From contig CBDEVI010000002.1 of assembly GCA_965243625.1 (NCBI GenBank), positions 1,860,001-1,924,000 of the forward strand: a DNA stretch of 64,000 bases, in the 5' to 3' direction. Position numbers and translations under genes: made by a program. This stretch comes from JAJECS01 sp965243625 (GTDB taxonomy: Bacteria; Chloroflexota; UBA11872). Every line of letters starts with the position of its first letter. The first letter of the stretch is position 1. This document shows, piece after piece, positions 50,915 through 59,610 of the stretch. Under the pieces are notes generated by a model that saw only the letters and a program-made list of their open reading frames with translations, did not search any database and was not told where the DNA came from.

Positions 50915-51214
50915 CTAGACGCGTGCGGACACGGTGACCGGGAGCACCACCAGCATTGTCGAGCCGGTGCGGTTGGACGACTCACCATCGCTGCCAGCGG
51001 AAGCATGGGTTCGGATGTGCTCAATGACCGCTTCGACCTCGCGCTCGGCCACGCCAACCAGCAGGGTCACGTTGCCGCGTCTGAGAAAACCGCCCGTCGT
51101 GTTGATGCGCGTGACGCGGAACTCGTCCTCAACCAGCGCGGCCTGGACCGTGTTGGCGTCGTCGTTGGACAACACGGCGAGCACCATGCGTTCGACCGGG
51201 ATCTCGGGAAGCAT
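50915..51214 (-). CDS. darA: Cyclic-di-AMP receptor, DarA/PstA (PII-like) family
   Basis: A 99-residue PII-like protein. The core VTRINTTGGFLRRGNVTLLVGV is the DarA signature, with the GGF stretch at the ligand site, and the fold matches the c-di-AMP receptor trimers. The last strand (TMLVVLPVTV) closes the sheet. It would bind c-di-AMP in the cytoplasm. It stands alone; neighbours are unrelated. Confidence 0.92.
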   Translation of the reverse strand: MLPEIPVERMVLAVLSNDDANTVQAALVEDEFRVTRINTTGGFLRRGNVTLLVGVAEREVEAVIEHIRTHASAGSDGESSNRTGSTMLVVLPVTVSARV

Positions 51215-51270
51215 CAGCCAGCAGCTGGGGATGGGCAGCGCGCGACGCTAGCACCGGCCAAATCGAGGGG

Positions 51271-52098
51271 TCAATCTCCCGGGGGCGGGAACGCCAGGTG
51301 CAAACCGTGCGCATGCGCGAGCTCGATCATGGCCTGGTGGATCCGCCCGTTGCTGAGCACGCAGCGGCGGCTGTCGGGGCCCATGGGACGCCAATAGATG
51401 TCCGTGGCGCGACCGCCGGCCCGCTCAACGATTAGCGACGCCGCCGCCTGGTCCCACCACTTGACGTTGCCCAGCAGTGCGCCGTCGAAACGTCCCGCCG
51501 CGACCCATGCCATCTCCAGGGCGGCGCTGCCGGTGAGCCGAACGCGATGAAAGAAATCGGCCGCCGCCGGCAGCGCCGCGCGAAGTCGCTTGTCGTCCTC
51601 CGGCGAGGCGCCGGCTTGCGCCCAGGCGACGGCTGATTCGGCGGGATCGTCGCGATCGGTGACGCGCATCGTTGCGCCGTTGCACTCCGCGGGGCCGTCG
51701 GCGGTGGCGGTAAACATTTCATCGCGGACAGGGTCGTAGATGGCGCCGACATCCACGCGGCCATGCGAGGCGTGCGCCACGCTGACGCAAAACTGCGGCT
51801 GGCCGCGTGAGTAGTTGTCGGTGCCGTCGAGCGGGTCGATGACCCAGACGTCGGGCTCGAGGGTGTCGTCGTGCGGCACTTCCTCGGAGAGAATCACGTG
51901 GTCCGGGAACCGGGCGAGCAGTACCTCGCGAATGGCGCGATCAGCCGCCATATCCGCGTCCGTGACGACCGTTGTCTCTCCCTGATAGGTCTTCCAGCGG
52001 ACGTCAACCGTGCCGCCCAGCCGCTGCATCAACTCGTCGCCGGCCGCCCGAGCCGCCTGGGTGGCGGCCTCGAGCATGGCGGCAGGGTCGGCAGTCAT
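51271..52098 (-). CDS. Inositol monophosphatase-family phosphatase
   Basis: A 275-residue member of the lithium-sensitive phosphatase family. Metal-binding motifs are ILSEEVPHDD (Glu), VIDPLDGTDNYSRG (Asp-x2-Asp-Gly-Thr/Ser), and WDQAAASLIVERAGG near the C terminus. It could use inositol phosphate, fructose-1,6-bisphosphate or histidinol phosphate. The ATG at 52098 (MTADPAAML) is chosen because the upstream 26 residues are Arg-rich and unlike the family. Confidence 0.92.
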   Translation of the reverse strand: MTADPAAMLEAATQAARAAGDELMQRLGGTVDVRWKTYQGETTVVTDADMAADRAIREVLLARFPDHVILSEEVPHDDTLEPDVWVIDPLDGTDNYSRGQPQFCVSVAHASHGRVDVGAIYDPVRDEMFTATADGPAECNGATMRVTDRDDPAESAVAWAQAGASPEDDKRLRAALPAAADFFHRVRLTGSAALEMAWVAAGRFDGALLGNVKWWDQAAASLIVERAGGRATDIYWRPMGPDSRRCVLSNGRIHQAMIELAHAHGLHLAFPPPGD

Positions 52099-52232
52099 GA
52101 TTCCCGGGCGTCGCGCCGACCGAGCGGCATCATGCCGGGAGCGGGGGCTGTGTGCATGGGCGGGTTGCTCTGCCATTGGCCTGGCGGCGGCATCATAGAC
52201 GGCGGGTCGTCAATGGACCATGGCGTGCGGCG

Positions 52233-52260
52233 CGTGGTTCGACTAGCTCACCACGAACGG
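52233..52260. repeat. Family C repeat
   Basis: CGTGGTTCGACTAGCTCACC followed by ACGAACGG, then a partial second copy (CCCACCACGAACGGC at 52272-52286). The same element is at 45972-45997. The rest of 52099-52353 has nothing else I can support. Confidence 0.7.
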
Positions 52261-52353
52261 CACTCGAAAAGCCCACCACGAACGGCGCCCTGGGCGATGC
52301 CGCGCACGGGGTACGCTAGCGGCCATGCCCCGCACGCATCGAGAGCGCACTCC

Positions 52354-53528
52354 ATGCATCCGCTGACGTTTGCCGATCAAGAGCTCACAGACCTCCGCGA
52401 CAAGGGTCTCTGGCGGCCCCTGCGCGTCCTGGAGTCCCCGCAGGGTCCGCGGATTCGCATCGGCGGGGACGACCTGCTGAACATGTCGTCGAACGACTAT
52501 CTCGGGCTGGCCAACGACCCGGAGATGCGCGCCGCCGCCCAGGGCGCGGTCGACCAGTTTGGCGCGGGCGCCGGAGCGGTGCGGACCATCGCCGGGACGA
52601 TGGATATCCACGAGGCGCTGGAGCGAGAGATCGCCGAGTGGAAGGGCGTGGAAGCGACACTGGTCTTGCAATCGGGCTTCGCCGCCAATCTGGGCGCGGT
52701 CGCGTCGCTGGTGGGGCGCGACGACGTGATTCTCAGTGACGAGCTCAACCACGCCAGCATCATCGACGCCTGCCGCCTCAGCCGCGCCACGGTGCGCCGC
52801 TTCGCCCATAGCGACGCGGATTCGTTGCGCACCGAGTTGCGGCAATGCGAGAGCTATCCGCGCAAGCTGGTGGTGACCGACGGGGTGTTCAGCATGGACG
52901 GCGACATCGCGCCGCTGCCCGATTTTGTCGAAGTTGCCGAGGAGTTTGGCGCGATGGTGATGGTGGACGACGCCCACGGCAGCGGCGTGCTCGGGCGGGG
53001 CGGTCGCGGCACGGTGGATCACTTCGGCCTCAAGGGGCGCGTCCACGTGCAGATGGGCACGCTGTCCAAGGCGATCGGGTCGATGGGCGGCTACCTGGCC
53101 GGCTCGCAAACGCTGCGCGACTACCTGATCCACCATGCGCGGCCGTTCCTGTTCTCGACCTCGCATCCGCCGGCCGTTGTAGGCGCCACGCGGGCCGCCA
53201 TTGCGATCTTGTCGCGTGAGCCGCAGCGGGTGGAACGCTCTGGGAGAACGCCCGACATTTCAAGGCCGGGCTGGCGGACCTGGGACTGAACACCGGACGC
53301 AGCGAGACGCCGATCACGCCGGTGATCGTAGGCGAGGCGGAGACGGCCCACGCACTGAGTGACAAGCTCCGGAGCCTCGGAATATTCGTCCAGAGCGTCG
53401 CGTTTCCCACGGTGGCTCGCGACGCCGCCCGGGTGCGCGTGATGGTGAGCGCCGCCCACAGCCGCGACGATTTGGACGAGGCCATCCGCGCGTTTGCCAA
53501 GGCCGCCGACGATCTCGGCCTCAACTGA
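52354..53528 (+). pseudogene. BioF/Kbl-family PLP acyltransferase, interrupted by a frameshift
   Basis: An alpha-oxoamine synthase (8-amino-7-oxononanoate synthase or glycine C-acetyltransferase type). Frame 1 runs from the ATG at 52354 to a stop at 53289 and carries NMSSNDYLGLANDP, GSGVLGRGGRGTVDHF and the PLP lysine in GTLSKAIGSMGG. From about 53236 the proper sequence moves to another frame (LWENARHFKAGLADLGLN, then ETPITPVIVGE), ending at 53528. A single base is missing near 53236-53238, between Glu-Arg and Leu-Trp. It may be a real pseudogene or a sequencing or assembly error. Without the shift the length is normal, about 391 residues. Confidence 0.9.
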
Positions 53529-53630
53529 GGGGCGCGTGCCGGGGACGAATGTCGGAGATCTCAGTGCGCGTCGAGGATCAACCGCCGGTTCGAGGTCGAT
53601 ACTCGACGCCCGCGGAGGCGGAGTAGCCCG

Positions 53631-54749
53631 GTGCTAGAATCCCGCTCACCTGCGACGGAGGACTTGCTGGCGGTGGCCGATCAGCTCGATGAGCTCCGGC
53701 GCGCGGTGGACGCGTCGGATGATGAGTTGGTTCGGCTGCTGAGCGAGCGGGCGGGCGTGGTCCGCCGCATCGGCACCCTCAAGTCCGCGACCTCGAGCCC
53801 GTCATATTCGCCAGACCGTGAGCGCGCGATCCTGGACCGCGTCGCGGCGTCCAACCCCGGTCCCCTGAGCGCGGCGCATATCCGAGACATCTTTCGCGAA
53901 ATCATCTCCGCGTGCCGCAGCCTCGAAGAGCCCGAGCGGGTGGTGTTTCTCGGGCCCGCCTACACCTTCAGCCATGAAGCCGCGCGCGCCCACTTCGGAC
54001 GCTCCGCGGACTATCTCCCCGCCGAGTCATTTCGTGAGGTCTTTGCTCATGTCGAACGCGGCGACGCGGCCTATGGCCTCGTCCCGGTCGAAAACTCAAC
54101 CAGCGGCACCATTGGAGAGACCCTGGATCTGTTTTCCGAACACGATGTGGCGATTTGCGGGGAAGTGGTGGTGCCGATTTCGCACAACCTCATCGCCACA
54201 GCCATCGAAGACACGTACGAGACGGTCTTTTCGCACGCCCAGGCTCTGCACCAGTGCCGCGACTGGCTGGCGCACCAATTGCCGGCCGCAACACGACACG
54301 AGGTGGCCAGCACGTCAGAGGCCGCCCAGCGCGCCAGCGGCCAGCCCGGAACGGCTGCCATCGGCACCGTGGCCGCCGCCGAGGCCTATGGGCTGACGGT
54401 GGTGCGGGGGCACATCCAGGACCTTGCGGCCAACCGGACCCGCTTCTACGTGATCGCGCGCCGGCCCGCGAGCCGCACCGGGAATGACCGCACCGCGCTG
54501 CTCGTTTCCATCCGCGACCGCGTGGGAGCGCTGCACGACATGCTGGGCATGCTGCGCAGCCACGACGTGAACCTGAACTTCATTCAGTCGCGCCCGTCCC
54601 GTATCAAGCCCGGCGACTACCTGTTCTTCCTCGAACTGACCGGGCACCCGGACGACCCGAACGTGGGTCAGGCGCTGGCCGAGCTTGCCCGGACGAGCGT
54701 GCTCGCGCGCGTGCTCGGCGCCTGGCCGGTCAGCGCGGCGCCTGACTAG
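53631..54749 (+). CDS. pheA: Bifunctional chorismate mutase/prephenate dehydratase (P-protein)
   Basis: A 372-residue enzyme of phenylalanine synthesis. Residues about 15-100 are an AroQ-type chorismate mutase (LDELRRAVDASDDELVRLLSER). The prephenate dehydratase follows (VVFLGPAYTFSHEAARAHF, VPVENSTSGTIGETLDLF, and NRTRFYVIA), and the C-terminal ACT domain (TALLVSIRDRVGALHDMLGMLRSHDVNLNFIQSRP) senses phenylalanine. GTG starts at 53631 and 53673 are both possible: GGAG lies seven bases before the first, GGAGG eleven before the second. It stands 100 bases after the BioF-like gene. Confidence 0.95.
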   Translation: MLESRSPATEDLLAVADQLDELRRAVDASDDELVRLLSERAGVVRRIGTLKSATSSPSYSPDRERAILDRVAASNPGPLSAAHIRDIFREIISACRSLEEPERVVFLGPAYTFSHEAARAHFGRSADYLPAESFREVFAHVERGDAAYGLVPVENSTSGTIGETLDLFSEHDVAICGEVVVPISHNLIATAIEDTYETVFSHAQALHQCRDWLAHQLPAATRHEVASTSEAAQRASGQPGTAAIGTVAAAEAYGLTVVRGHIQDLAANRTRFYVIARRPASRTGNDRTALLVSIRDRVGALHDMLGMLRSHDVNLNFIQSRPSRIKPGDYLFFLELTGHPDDPNVGQALAELARTSVLARVLGAWPVSAAPD

Positions 54750-54970
54750 CTCGGTTTCGCCGTCTCGGCGTTGAGCCGCGGGTGCAGGCGGCGCGCCAAC
54801 TCGCGGCGCGCCAGAAAGATCCGGCGACCGCAGCCGACGCAGCGGAGCCCGACATCACCGCCCACCCGGGTCACGGTCCAGGTGTCCGCGCCGCACGGAT
54901 GCGCCTTGCGCATGCGCACCGTTTCTCCGACGGTGAACTGGGGAACGCCGGACGGCGTTGCCTCGGTCAC
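54746..54970 (-). CDS. DUF951 family protein
   Basis: A 74-residue protein. VRMRKAHPCGADTWTVTRVGGDVGLRCVGCGRRIFLARREL is the family core (parts), with two CxxC-like cysteines (CVGC) and the conserved KxHPCG. The role is unknown, but the two-cysteine pattern suggests metal binding. Its GTG start overlaps the pyrF stop by four bases (GTGA at 54967-54970), so it is translated after pyrF on the same message. Confidence 0.9.
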   Translation of the reverse strand: MTEATPSGVPQFTVGETVRMRKAHPCGADTWTVTRVGGDVGLRCVGCGRRIFLARRELARRLHPRLNAETAKPS

Positions 54971-55842
54971 GTGGATCGGACGGCGTTGATTCGGTCGCGC
55001 AGGTCGTGCACCGCGGCACGAGTCGCGAGCGCGTAGTCGGCATCGGCCGACGCCCAGAGCGCGGAGCGCCCCGCGTTGATGAGCACCCCGGCCGGCGCAT
55101 CACCAAACCCGGCGCGCACGACGGCTTCCAAGTCTCCGCCCTGGGCGCCGACGCCCGGCGCCAGCAACGGGACGCTTGGCGCCGCGGCACGCATACGCCA
55201 CGCGTCGTCGGCCCGGGTCGCGCCGACAACCGCTCCCAGGTTGCCCATCGCCGCCCGCGACTGGATTTCGCCGGCGAGGCGCACGAAGAGCGGAGCCGGG
55301 TCCCGCGAACCACCTTGAACGGCGTCCGCGTCGGGATTGCTGCTGCGCGCCCACACGAACACGCCGCGCGTCGGATCGACGAGCATCGGCTCGACCGTGT
55401 CCCAGCCGCCGTAGACATCGACGGTCACCGCGTCAGCATCGAACACATCGAATGCCGCCCGAGCGTAGTGCTCCATGGTGTCCGAGACGTCGCCGAACTT
55501 TGCATCGAGGATCACGATGGCGCGACGATCGATATGTTCAATGATGTCGGTAAGCAACTGGATTCCATCGGTACCCATGGCAAGATAAAAGGCCAGATTA
55601 GGCTTGAACGCCGACACAACTTCAACAGATGCGTCAACAACGTTACGGAGAAATCTTCCAGCGCCTTCGACGGTGTGAGGGATGTTCCGCGGCAAACGCT
55701 CGCGTAGAACATCCAGACCGAGGCATACCCACGACTGCTTGGCCTCAGCCTCGGCCCACAGCCGTGCCGAGAAATGCGGTGGGTCGGCGGAAATGCTGAG
55801 CGCTTCGGACTGATCGGCCGCCGGCTGTGGTCGATGACTCAT
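54967..55842 (-). CDS. pyrF: Orotidine 5'-phosphate decarboxylase, group 2
   Basis: A 291-residue enzyme that makes UMP from orotidylate. Characteristic stretches are VCLGLDVLRERLP, VVSAFKPNLAFYL, the catalytic VILDAKFGDVSDTMEHYA, FDADAVTVDVYGGWD, VFVWARSSNPDA and PLLAPGVGAQGGD. The catalytic loop reads DAKFGD where most group 2 enzymes have DAKRGD. The ATG at 55842 (MSHRPQP) opens the family sequence; the upstream TTG at 55875 is less likely. The DUF951 gene overlaps its end. Confidence 0.94.
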   Translation of the reverse strand: MSHRPQPAADQSEALSISADPPHFSARLWAEAEAKQSWVCLGLDVLRERLPRNIPHTVEGAGRFLRNVVDASVEVVSAFKPNLAFYLAMGTDGIQLLTDIIEHIDRRAIVILDAKFGDVSDTMEHYARAAFDVFDADAVTVDVYGGWDTVEPMLVDPTRGVFVWARSSNPDADAVQGGSRDPAPLFVRLAGEIQSRAAMGNLGAVVGATRADDAWRMRAAAPSVPLLAPGVGAQGGDLEAVVRAGFGDAPAGVLINAGRSALWASADADYALATRAAVHDLRDRINAVRST

Positions 55843-55899
55843 GCTCGCCGGCAATGGTAGCCTATCGGCCACCAATCACATCGCAGCGGGTGCGCGCCG

Positions 55900-56130
55900 G
55901 TGGACCTTCGCAAGCTATTCCGAAGAGCTCCGGCCCCGAGCGAACTCCCAATCCGCCACACCATCAAGGTGATGCCGCGGGAAACGTTGCGAACGATCGC
56001 CGAACGTGAATATGGCGATCAGCACCAGTGGGAGATTATCTTCGAGCGCAATAAGTGGCGATTTGACGGCGAAGATCCTCAGGCGGTTTATCCCGGAATG
56101 GATCTCGATATCCCGGAGCCCGCGGCTTAA
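55900..56130 (+). CDS. Small LysM-like protein
   Basis: A 76-residue protein with one LysM-like module: IKVMPRETLRTIAEREYGDQHQWEIIFERNKW, then YPGMDLDIPEP. That order (V-x5-TL-x2-IA-x2-YGD-x-W-x-I-x2-N, then P-G-x2-L-x-IP) is the LysM pattern. It has no signal peptide. The GTG at 55900 is the only fitting start. It is divergent from pyrF and precedes the two tRNA genes on the other strand. Confidence 0.8.
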   Translation: MDLRKLFRRAPAPSELPIRHTIKVMPRETLRTIAEREYGDQHQWEIIFERNKWRFDGEDPQAVYPGMDLDIPEPAA

Positions 56131-56145
56131 GGCAACGTCAACTAT

Positions 56146-56233
56146 TGGTGCCGAAGGTCGGGATCGAACCGACACGAGGAGTTACCTCACTGGTTTTTGA
56201 GACCAGCGCGTCTACCAATTCCGCCACTTCGGC
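56146..56233 (-). tRNA. tRNA-Leu (anticodon CAA)
   Basis: Reading the minus strand: acceptor GCCGAAG pairs with CTTCGGC, D arm TGGCGGAATTGGTAGACGC, anticodon stem CTGGT/ACCAG with loop CTCAAAA (anticodon CAA), a long variable arm (TGAGGTAACTCCTCG) as in class II tRNAs, and T arm GTCGGTTCGATCCCGAC. The discriminator is A and CCA is encoded. Length 88 bases. Confidence 0.95.
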
Positions 56234-56236
56234 GCG

Positions 56237-56313
56237 TGGCAGGAGTGGAGGGACTCGAACCCCCGACCTACGGTTTTGGAGACCGTTGCTCTAGCCAACT
56301 GAGCTACACTCCT
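56237..56313 (-). tRNA. tRNA-Trp (anticodon CCA)
   Basis: Minus strand: acceptor AGGAGTG/CACTCCT, D arm TAGCTCAGTTGGCTAGAGC, anticodon stem ACGGT/ACCGT with loop CTCCAAA (anticodon CCA), T arm GGGGGTTCGAGTCCCTC. The discriminator is G and CCA is encoded. It sits directly upstream of tRNA-Leu with three bases between, so both are likely one transcript. Confidence 0.95.
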
Positions 56314-56741
56314 CTGCCGGGTTCACGGTAGCACAGGATCAGCGCGCGGCGGTCAGATTTCTAGGCGTCGAGGGAGCCGCAAGTATTGCGGATTGCGCCC
56401 TTGCTCATCGGCGCGCCTGGTGATGCCAACAGGATGGACCTGCACCCGCATTTCATCGCTGTCTCCGAATTCTTCAGTGAGCAAGTATGACAGAGTTTCT
56501 GTACGCCGACTTGGGTTGAATGAACCCTAGATTCCCGCTCCCCGCCTGCGCGGGGACATGCTTCGCGGGAATGACGAATGATCTATACGAAGCTGTATAT
56601 GTGATCCCTTGACGTCAGTGTCATTGTGTGACTCGCTGAAGATTGACTGAAATCAAATCCGACAACCAGAGAATCCAGGACCGCTATATAGCAACATGCA
56701 TTGAGGCTTCTTTCATCGGCAGCAATCATTTTCGACACGAT
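56314..56741. other. Intergenic region with a repeat, no gene seen
   Basis: A 428-base gap with lower GC than the genes. A family A element is at 56528-56580. I see no gene or RNA in the rest. Confidence 0.5.
56528..56580. repeat. Family A repeat with GC-rich inner hairpin
   Basis: ATTCCCGCT followed by CCCCGCCTGCGCGGGG, then ACATGCTTCGCGGGAATGAC. The ACATGCTTCGCGGGAATGACG right end is identical to that of the second unit at 30.6 kb. Confidence 0.8.
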
Positions 56742-57725
56742 CTACTCGCCTTGCGCCCAGCGCTGATATTCGCTCCAAATGTCGTCCGCCCCTCTATCCG
56801 GCTTGAAGACGATGCGGCCGTTCCAGCGATACCCCGCGCCAACCTGGCAGTTTTTTATGACGATGCCAAAGTCCCACGCGGGATTGCGCGGTCCACCTCC
56901 GGTCGGCTGAATGGCGAAGCGCAGGTGGTCATCCGTGCGCAGCATCAGGGCCAGCACCATGCCCCGCCAGCGGCCGAACATCACCGGCTCGGCGTAGCGC
57001 AGCGGCCGGATGTTGTGCAGCAGGCGCCCGGTCGGGTTCGGCTCGCCGGGCAGCAACTGCGCCTCCCGCTCCGAGGCAAAGGCGCGGGCATCGTGCGGCG
57101 GCTCGGCCAGCGTCGCCACCCAGTCACTCTCCGCCCCCGGCTGCGCCCGGGCGCGAACGTACGTGGTCTTGACCTCGGGCCGCCGGATGTAGCAGGCCCA
57201 AAACAGGCCCACCCAATCCCCGGTGAACGACCCTGGGTGGGGGCGGATCTCGGTTTGCAGGTCGATGTAGTGCGGCGCCACGAGCTTGAAGGTCGTCCGC
57301 ACGTCGACGCGTTGCGGTGGTTGGACGCGGGTCTCCAAGACGACGGTGGATTCGTCCACGCGCGTGAGGCTGCCGGGCGTAGGCGCGCCGCCCGGTCGCC
57401 CATCGACCCAGCGCGGCCGAAACGACGATCCCTCGGCGTCATAGACAAACTCGAAGTTCAGTCCGCTGCCGCCGGCCACGCCGAAGATGTTCTCCGCCGG
57501 GCCGTGACGGCTGAAGATCTGCCGGATGCCGTTGTAGCCGGTGTAGCGATCGAAGCGATAGGGGCCGCCTTCGAACGTGCCGTCCTTGATCGCGGCCATG
57601 CGAGCGTCGTCCCGAATTGGGGGGTCGGCAGCGTCGGTGTTGTCGACGACCTCAACGAACAGATCGCCGGCGGCGAGAAACTGAGTGCCCATGGGTGCCT
57701 CGATGCGCTGGATCGTGGCTGGCAT
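56742..57725 (-). CDS. Beta-rich protein of unknown function, possible mutarotase-like fold
   Basis: A 327-residue protein without a signal peptide. Notable stretches are YRFDRYTGYNGIRQIFSRHGPAENIFGVAGGSG, STVVLETRVQPPQRVDVRTTFKLVAPHYIDLQTEIRPH, GLFWACYIRRPEV, PVMFGRWRGMVLALMLR and NPAWDFGIVIKNCQVGAGYRWNGRIVFKP. Long stretches of alternating strands suggest a galactose-mutarotase-like or sugar-binding sandwich. It is divergent from the tandem glycosidase-like genes, with about 80 bases between starts. I do not recognise a family. Confidence 0.65.
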   Translation of the reverse strand: MPATIQRIEAPMGTQFLAAGDLFVEVVDNTDAADPPIRDDARMAAIKDGTFEGGPYRFDRYTGYNGIRQIFSRHGPAENIFGVAGGSGLNFEFVYDAEGSSFRPRWVDGRPGGAPTPGSLTRVDESTVVLETRVQPPQRVDVRTTFKLVAPHYIDLQTEIRPHPGSFTGDWVGLFWACYIRRPEVKTTYVRARAQPGAESDWVATLAEPPHDARAFASEREAQLLPGEPNPTGRLLHNIRPLRYAEPVMFGRWRGMVLALMLRTDDHLRFAIQPTGGGPRNPAWDFGIVIKNCQVGAGYRWNGRIVFKPDRGADDIWSEYQRWAQGE

Positions 57726-57804
57726 AGCGTCTGATAGGCTTCGCCGTCAACTGGTGGGCCGCGAAATCAATGGCGATGCGCGAGCCGGCGAAGGGGGTTG
57801 CGCC

Positions 57805-59610
57805 GTGGCTGGGAATGAGCACGACCGCATCGCGGACCGATGGCTCGCCAGCGATCCCATCTATCTGACGGATTTGGACCGGTGCGAGCCGGCATCGGCT
57901 CTGGTCGACGTGCCCGCCCTGCGGCACTGGCGCAAGCTGGCCTACACCACCGACGACCTGGAAGGCACGATGCTGCTGGCCGGCCCGCAGACCGCGGCGC
58001 CGACCGTCACCTATCCGCTCGAAGCGTCGGGCTGGCATGCCATTTCGGTTGGACTCGTGCGATGCCATGCCGGAGGCCACCACGCCCGGTACAGCGAGCT
58101 CGAGGTTCGGCTCACCGACGACCAGGTGTCGACGATGCTGACTCTCCCCTCGCTGGCGGATCACTATCCCGACGAGCCCATGCCGGAGCACCGGGAAGTG
58201 GCGGAGCTGTTTTGGAAATGCGCGGAGCTGGACGGGCAACAGCTCGAGCTGGGTCAGCCGGCGGCCCGCCTGAAGTCCGGCGACGAGCACGCGTCGTTTG
58301 CCTGCGGCGCGGTGCACGTGGCGTATATCAAGCTCGTGCCGCTGACCGACGACGAGGCGGCCGATGTCGAGGCGGATCGGCAGCGAGCCGACACCAAGCG
58401 ACTGTTCGCGCACAACGACTCCCACGGGCCCCATTGGGTTTGGCGGCTGACGACGGCGGACGAGATTCGCCGCGAGATCGAGCCCTATCGCGACACCGAC
58501 TTCAGCCGCATGTATTGGGAAGCCGGGGGCGGCGACGAGGTCCGCTACTTCTCGAAGATCGCGCACATCCCGACGATCGAGGAGGTGCAGGACTTCAATC
58601 GCCGCGGCGACCGGCTCCATGCCGAGAGCTGGCGCGTGTTCCGCGATGCGGGGATCGACCCGTTTGCCGTCGCGGTGGAGCACACCCACGAGCTTGGCAT
58701 GGAGTTTCACGCGGCCTGGCGAGTTTCGGGATTCCACTATCCGCCGCCAATCGACCACAACAGTTTCGCCGACACGTTCTACGACCGCCACCCGGAGTGG
58801 CGCGGCGAGGACCGCCAGGGCCGGCGTACGCCGATCATGGCTTACACCTACGAGGGTGTGCGCCAGTTCGCGGTTTCCCTGTTTCGCGAAATGACGCAAT
58901 ACCCGATCGACGGCGTGTGTCCGCTCTTCAATAGGCGTCTGCCGCTGGTGGAATACGAGCCGCCGTTGGTGGAAGGATTCACGCGCGAGTTCGGCGCCGA
59001 TCCGCGCGAGCTGGACGAGCGCGATCCAACCTGGCTGGCCTATCGCTCGCGCGTCCTCACCCAGTTCATGCGCGAGCTGCGGCAGGCGATGGACGACGTA
59101 AGCCGCGAGCAGGGGCGGTCGACGCCGATTGCGGTGTCGGCCGTCGTTGAAGGCACCGAGGCCGACAACGCCTTCTTCGGCTGCGATCTGAAGACTTGGG
59201 CGCGGGAGGGTCTCGTCGACACACTGATTCCCTACGTCTCCGACTGGGAATCGCGCGGCTCCGTGGCGTTTTGGTCCGACGCACGGGACCTGGATTATTT
59301 CCTGGATGCGGTCGACGGCACGTCGTGCCTGCTGGCGCCGAACGTGATGCCGCGCCGGATGAGTCCCGAGGACTTTCGCCGACGGGCCGCCACGATCTAC
59401 GGCGCGGGCGTCGAGCACTTATTCTTCTGGGACTGCGCGGGCGGCCACGGACGCGCGAACTACCGCCCGATGTGGAACGCGGTGCGGCGCCTGGGCCACG
59501 TGGACGAGGTGCTGGCCTGGAGCCGCGACGGCGAGCCGGCGTTGGGCTGGATCTCGTCCGACCTGCGAAGCGTGGGCGGCTGGAGCACGGCGTACGCCGA
59601 TGCCGGGTAG
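57805..59610 (+). CDS. TIM-barrel glycosidase-like protein (tandem copy 1)
   Basis: A 601-residue protein. The first 190 residues are beta-rich, like a galactose-binding sandwich (MLLAGPQTAAPTVTYPLEASGWHAISVGL, VAYIKLVPL). The rest is TIM-barrel-like: AHNDSHGPHWVWRL, RMYWEAGGGDEVRYF, AVEHTHELGMEFHAAWRVSGFHYPPP, YPIDGVCPLFNRRLPLVEYEPPLVEGF, VSAVVEGTEADN and HLFFWDCAGGHG. The repeated YEPPLVEGF and ending barrel strands suit a GH10/GHL-type fold. Catalytic acids cannot be fixed by eye. GTG start at 57805 follows AAGGGGG. No signal peptide. The next gene overlaps by eleven bases and is a paralogue. Confidence 0.8.
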   Translation: MAGNEHDRIADRWLASDPIYLTDLDRCEPASALVDVPALRHWRKLAYTTDDLEGTMLLAGPQTAAPTVTYPLEASGWHAISVGLVRCHAGGHHARYSELEVRLTDDQVSTMLTLPSLADHYPDEPMPEHREVAELFWKCAELDGQQLELGQPAARLKSGDEHASFACGAVHVAYIKLVPLTDDEAADVEADRQRADTKRLFAHNDSHGPHWVWRLTTADEIRREIEPYRDTDFSRMYWEAGGGDEVRYFSKIAHIPTIEEVQDFNRRGDRLHAESWRVFRDAGIDPFAVAVEHTHELGMEFHAAWRVSGFHYPPPIDHNSFADTFYDRHPEWRGEDRQGRRTPIMAYTYEGVRQFAVSLFREMTQYPIDGVCPLFNRRLPLVEYEPPLVEGFTREFGADPRELDERDPTWLAYRSRVLTQFMRELRQAMDDVSREQGRSTPIAVSAVVEGTEADNAFFGCDLKTWAREGLVDTLIPYVSDWESRGSVAFWSDARDLDYFLDAVDGTSCLLAPNVMPRRMSPEDFRRRAATIYGAGVEHLFFWDCAGGHGRANYRPMWNAVRRLGHVDEVLAWSRDGEPALGWISSDLRSVGGWSTAYADAG

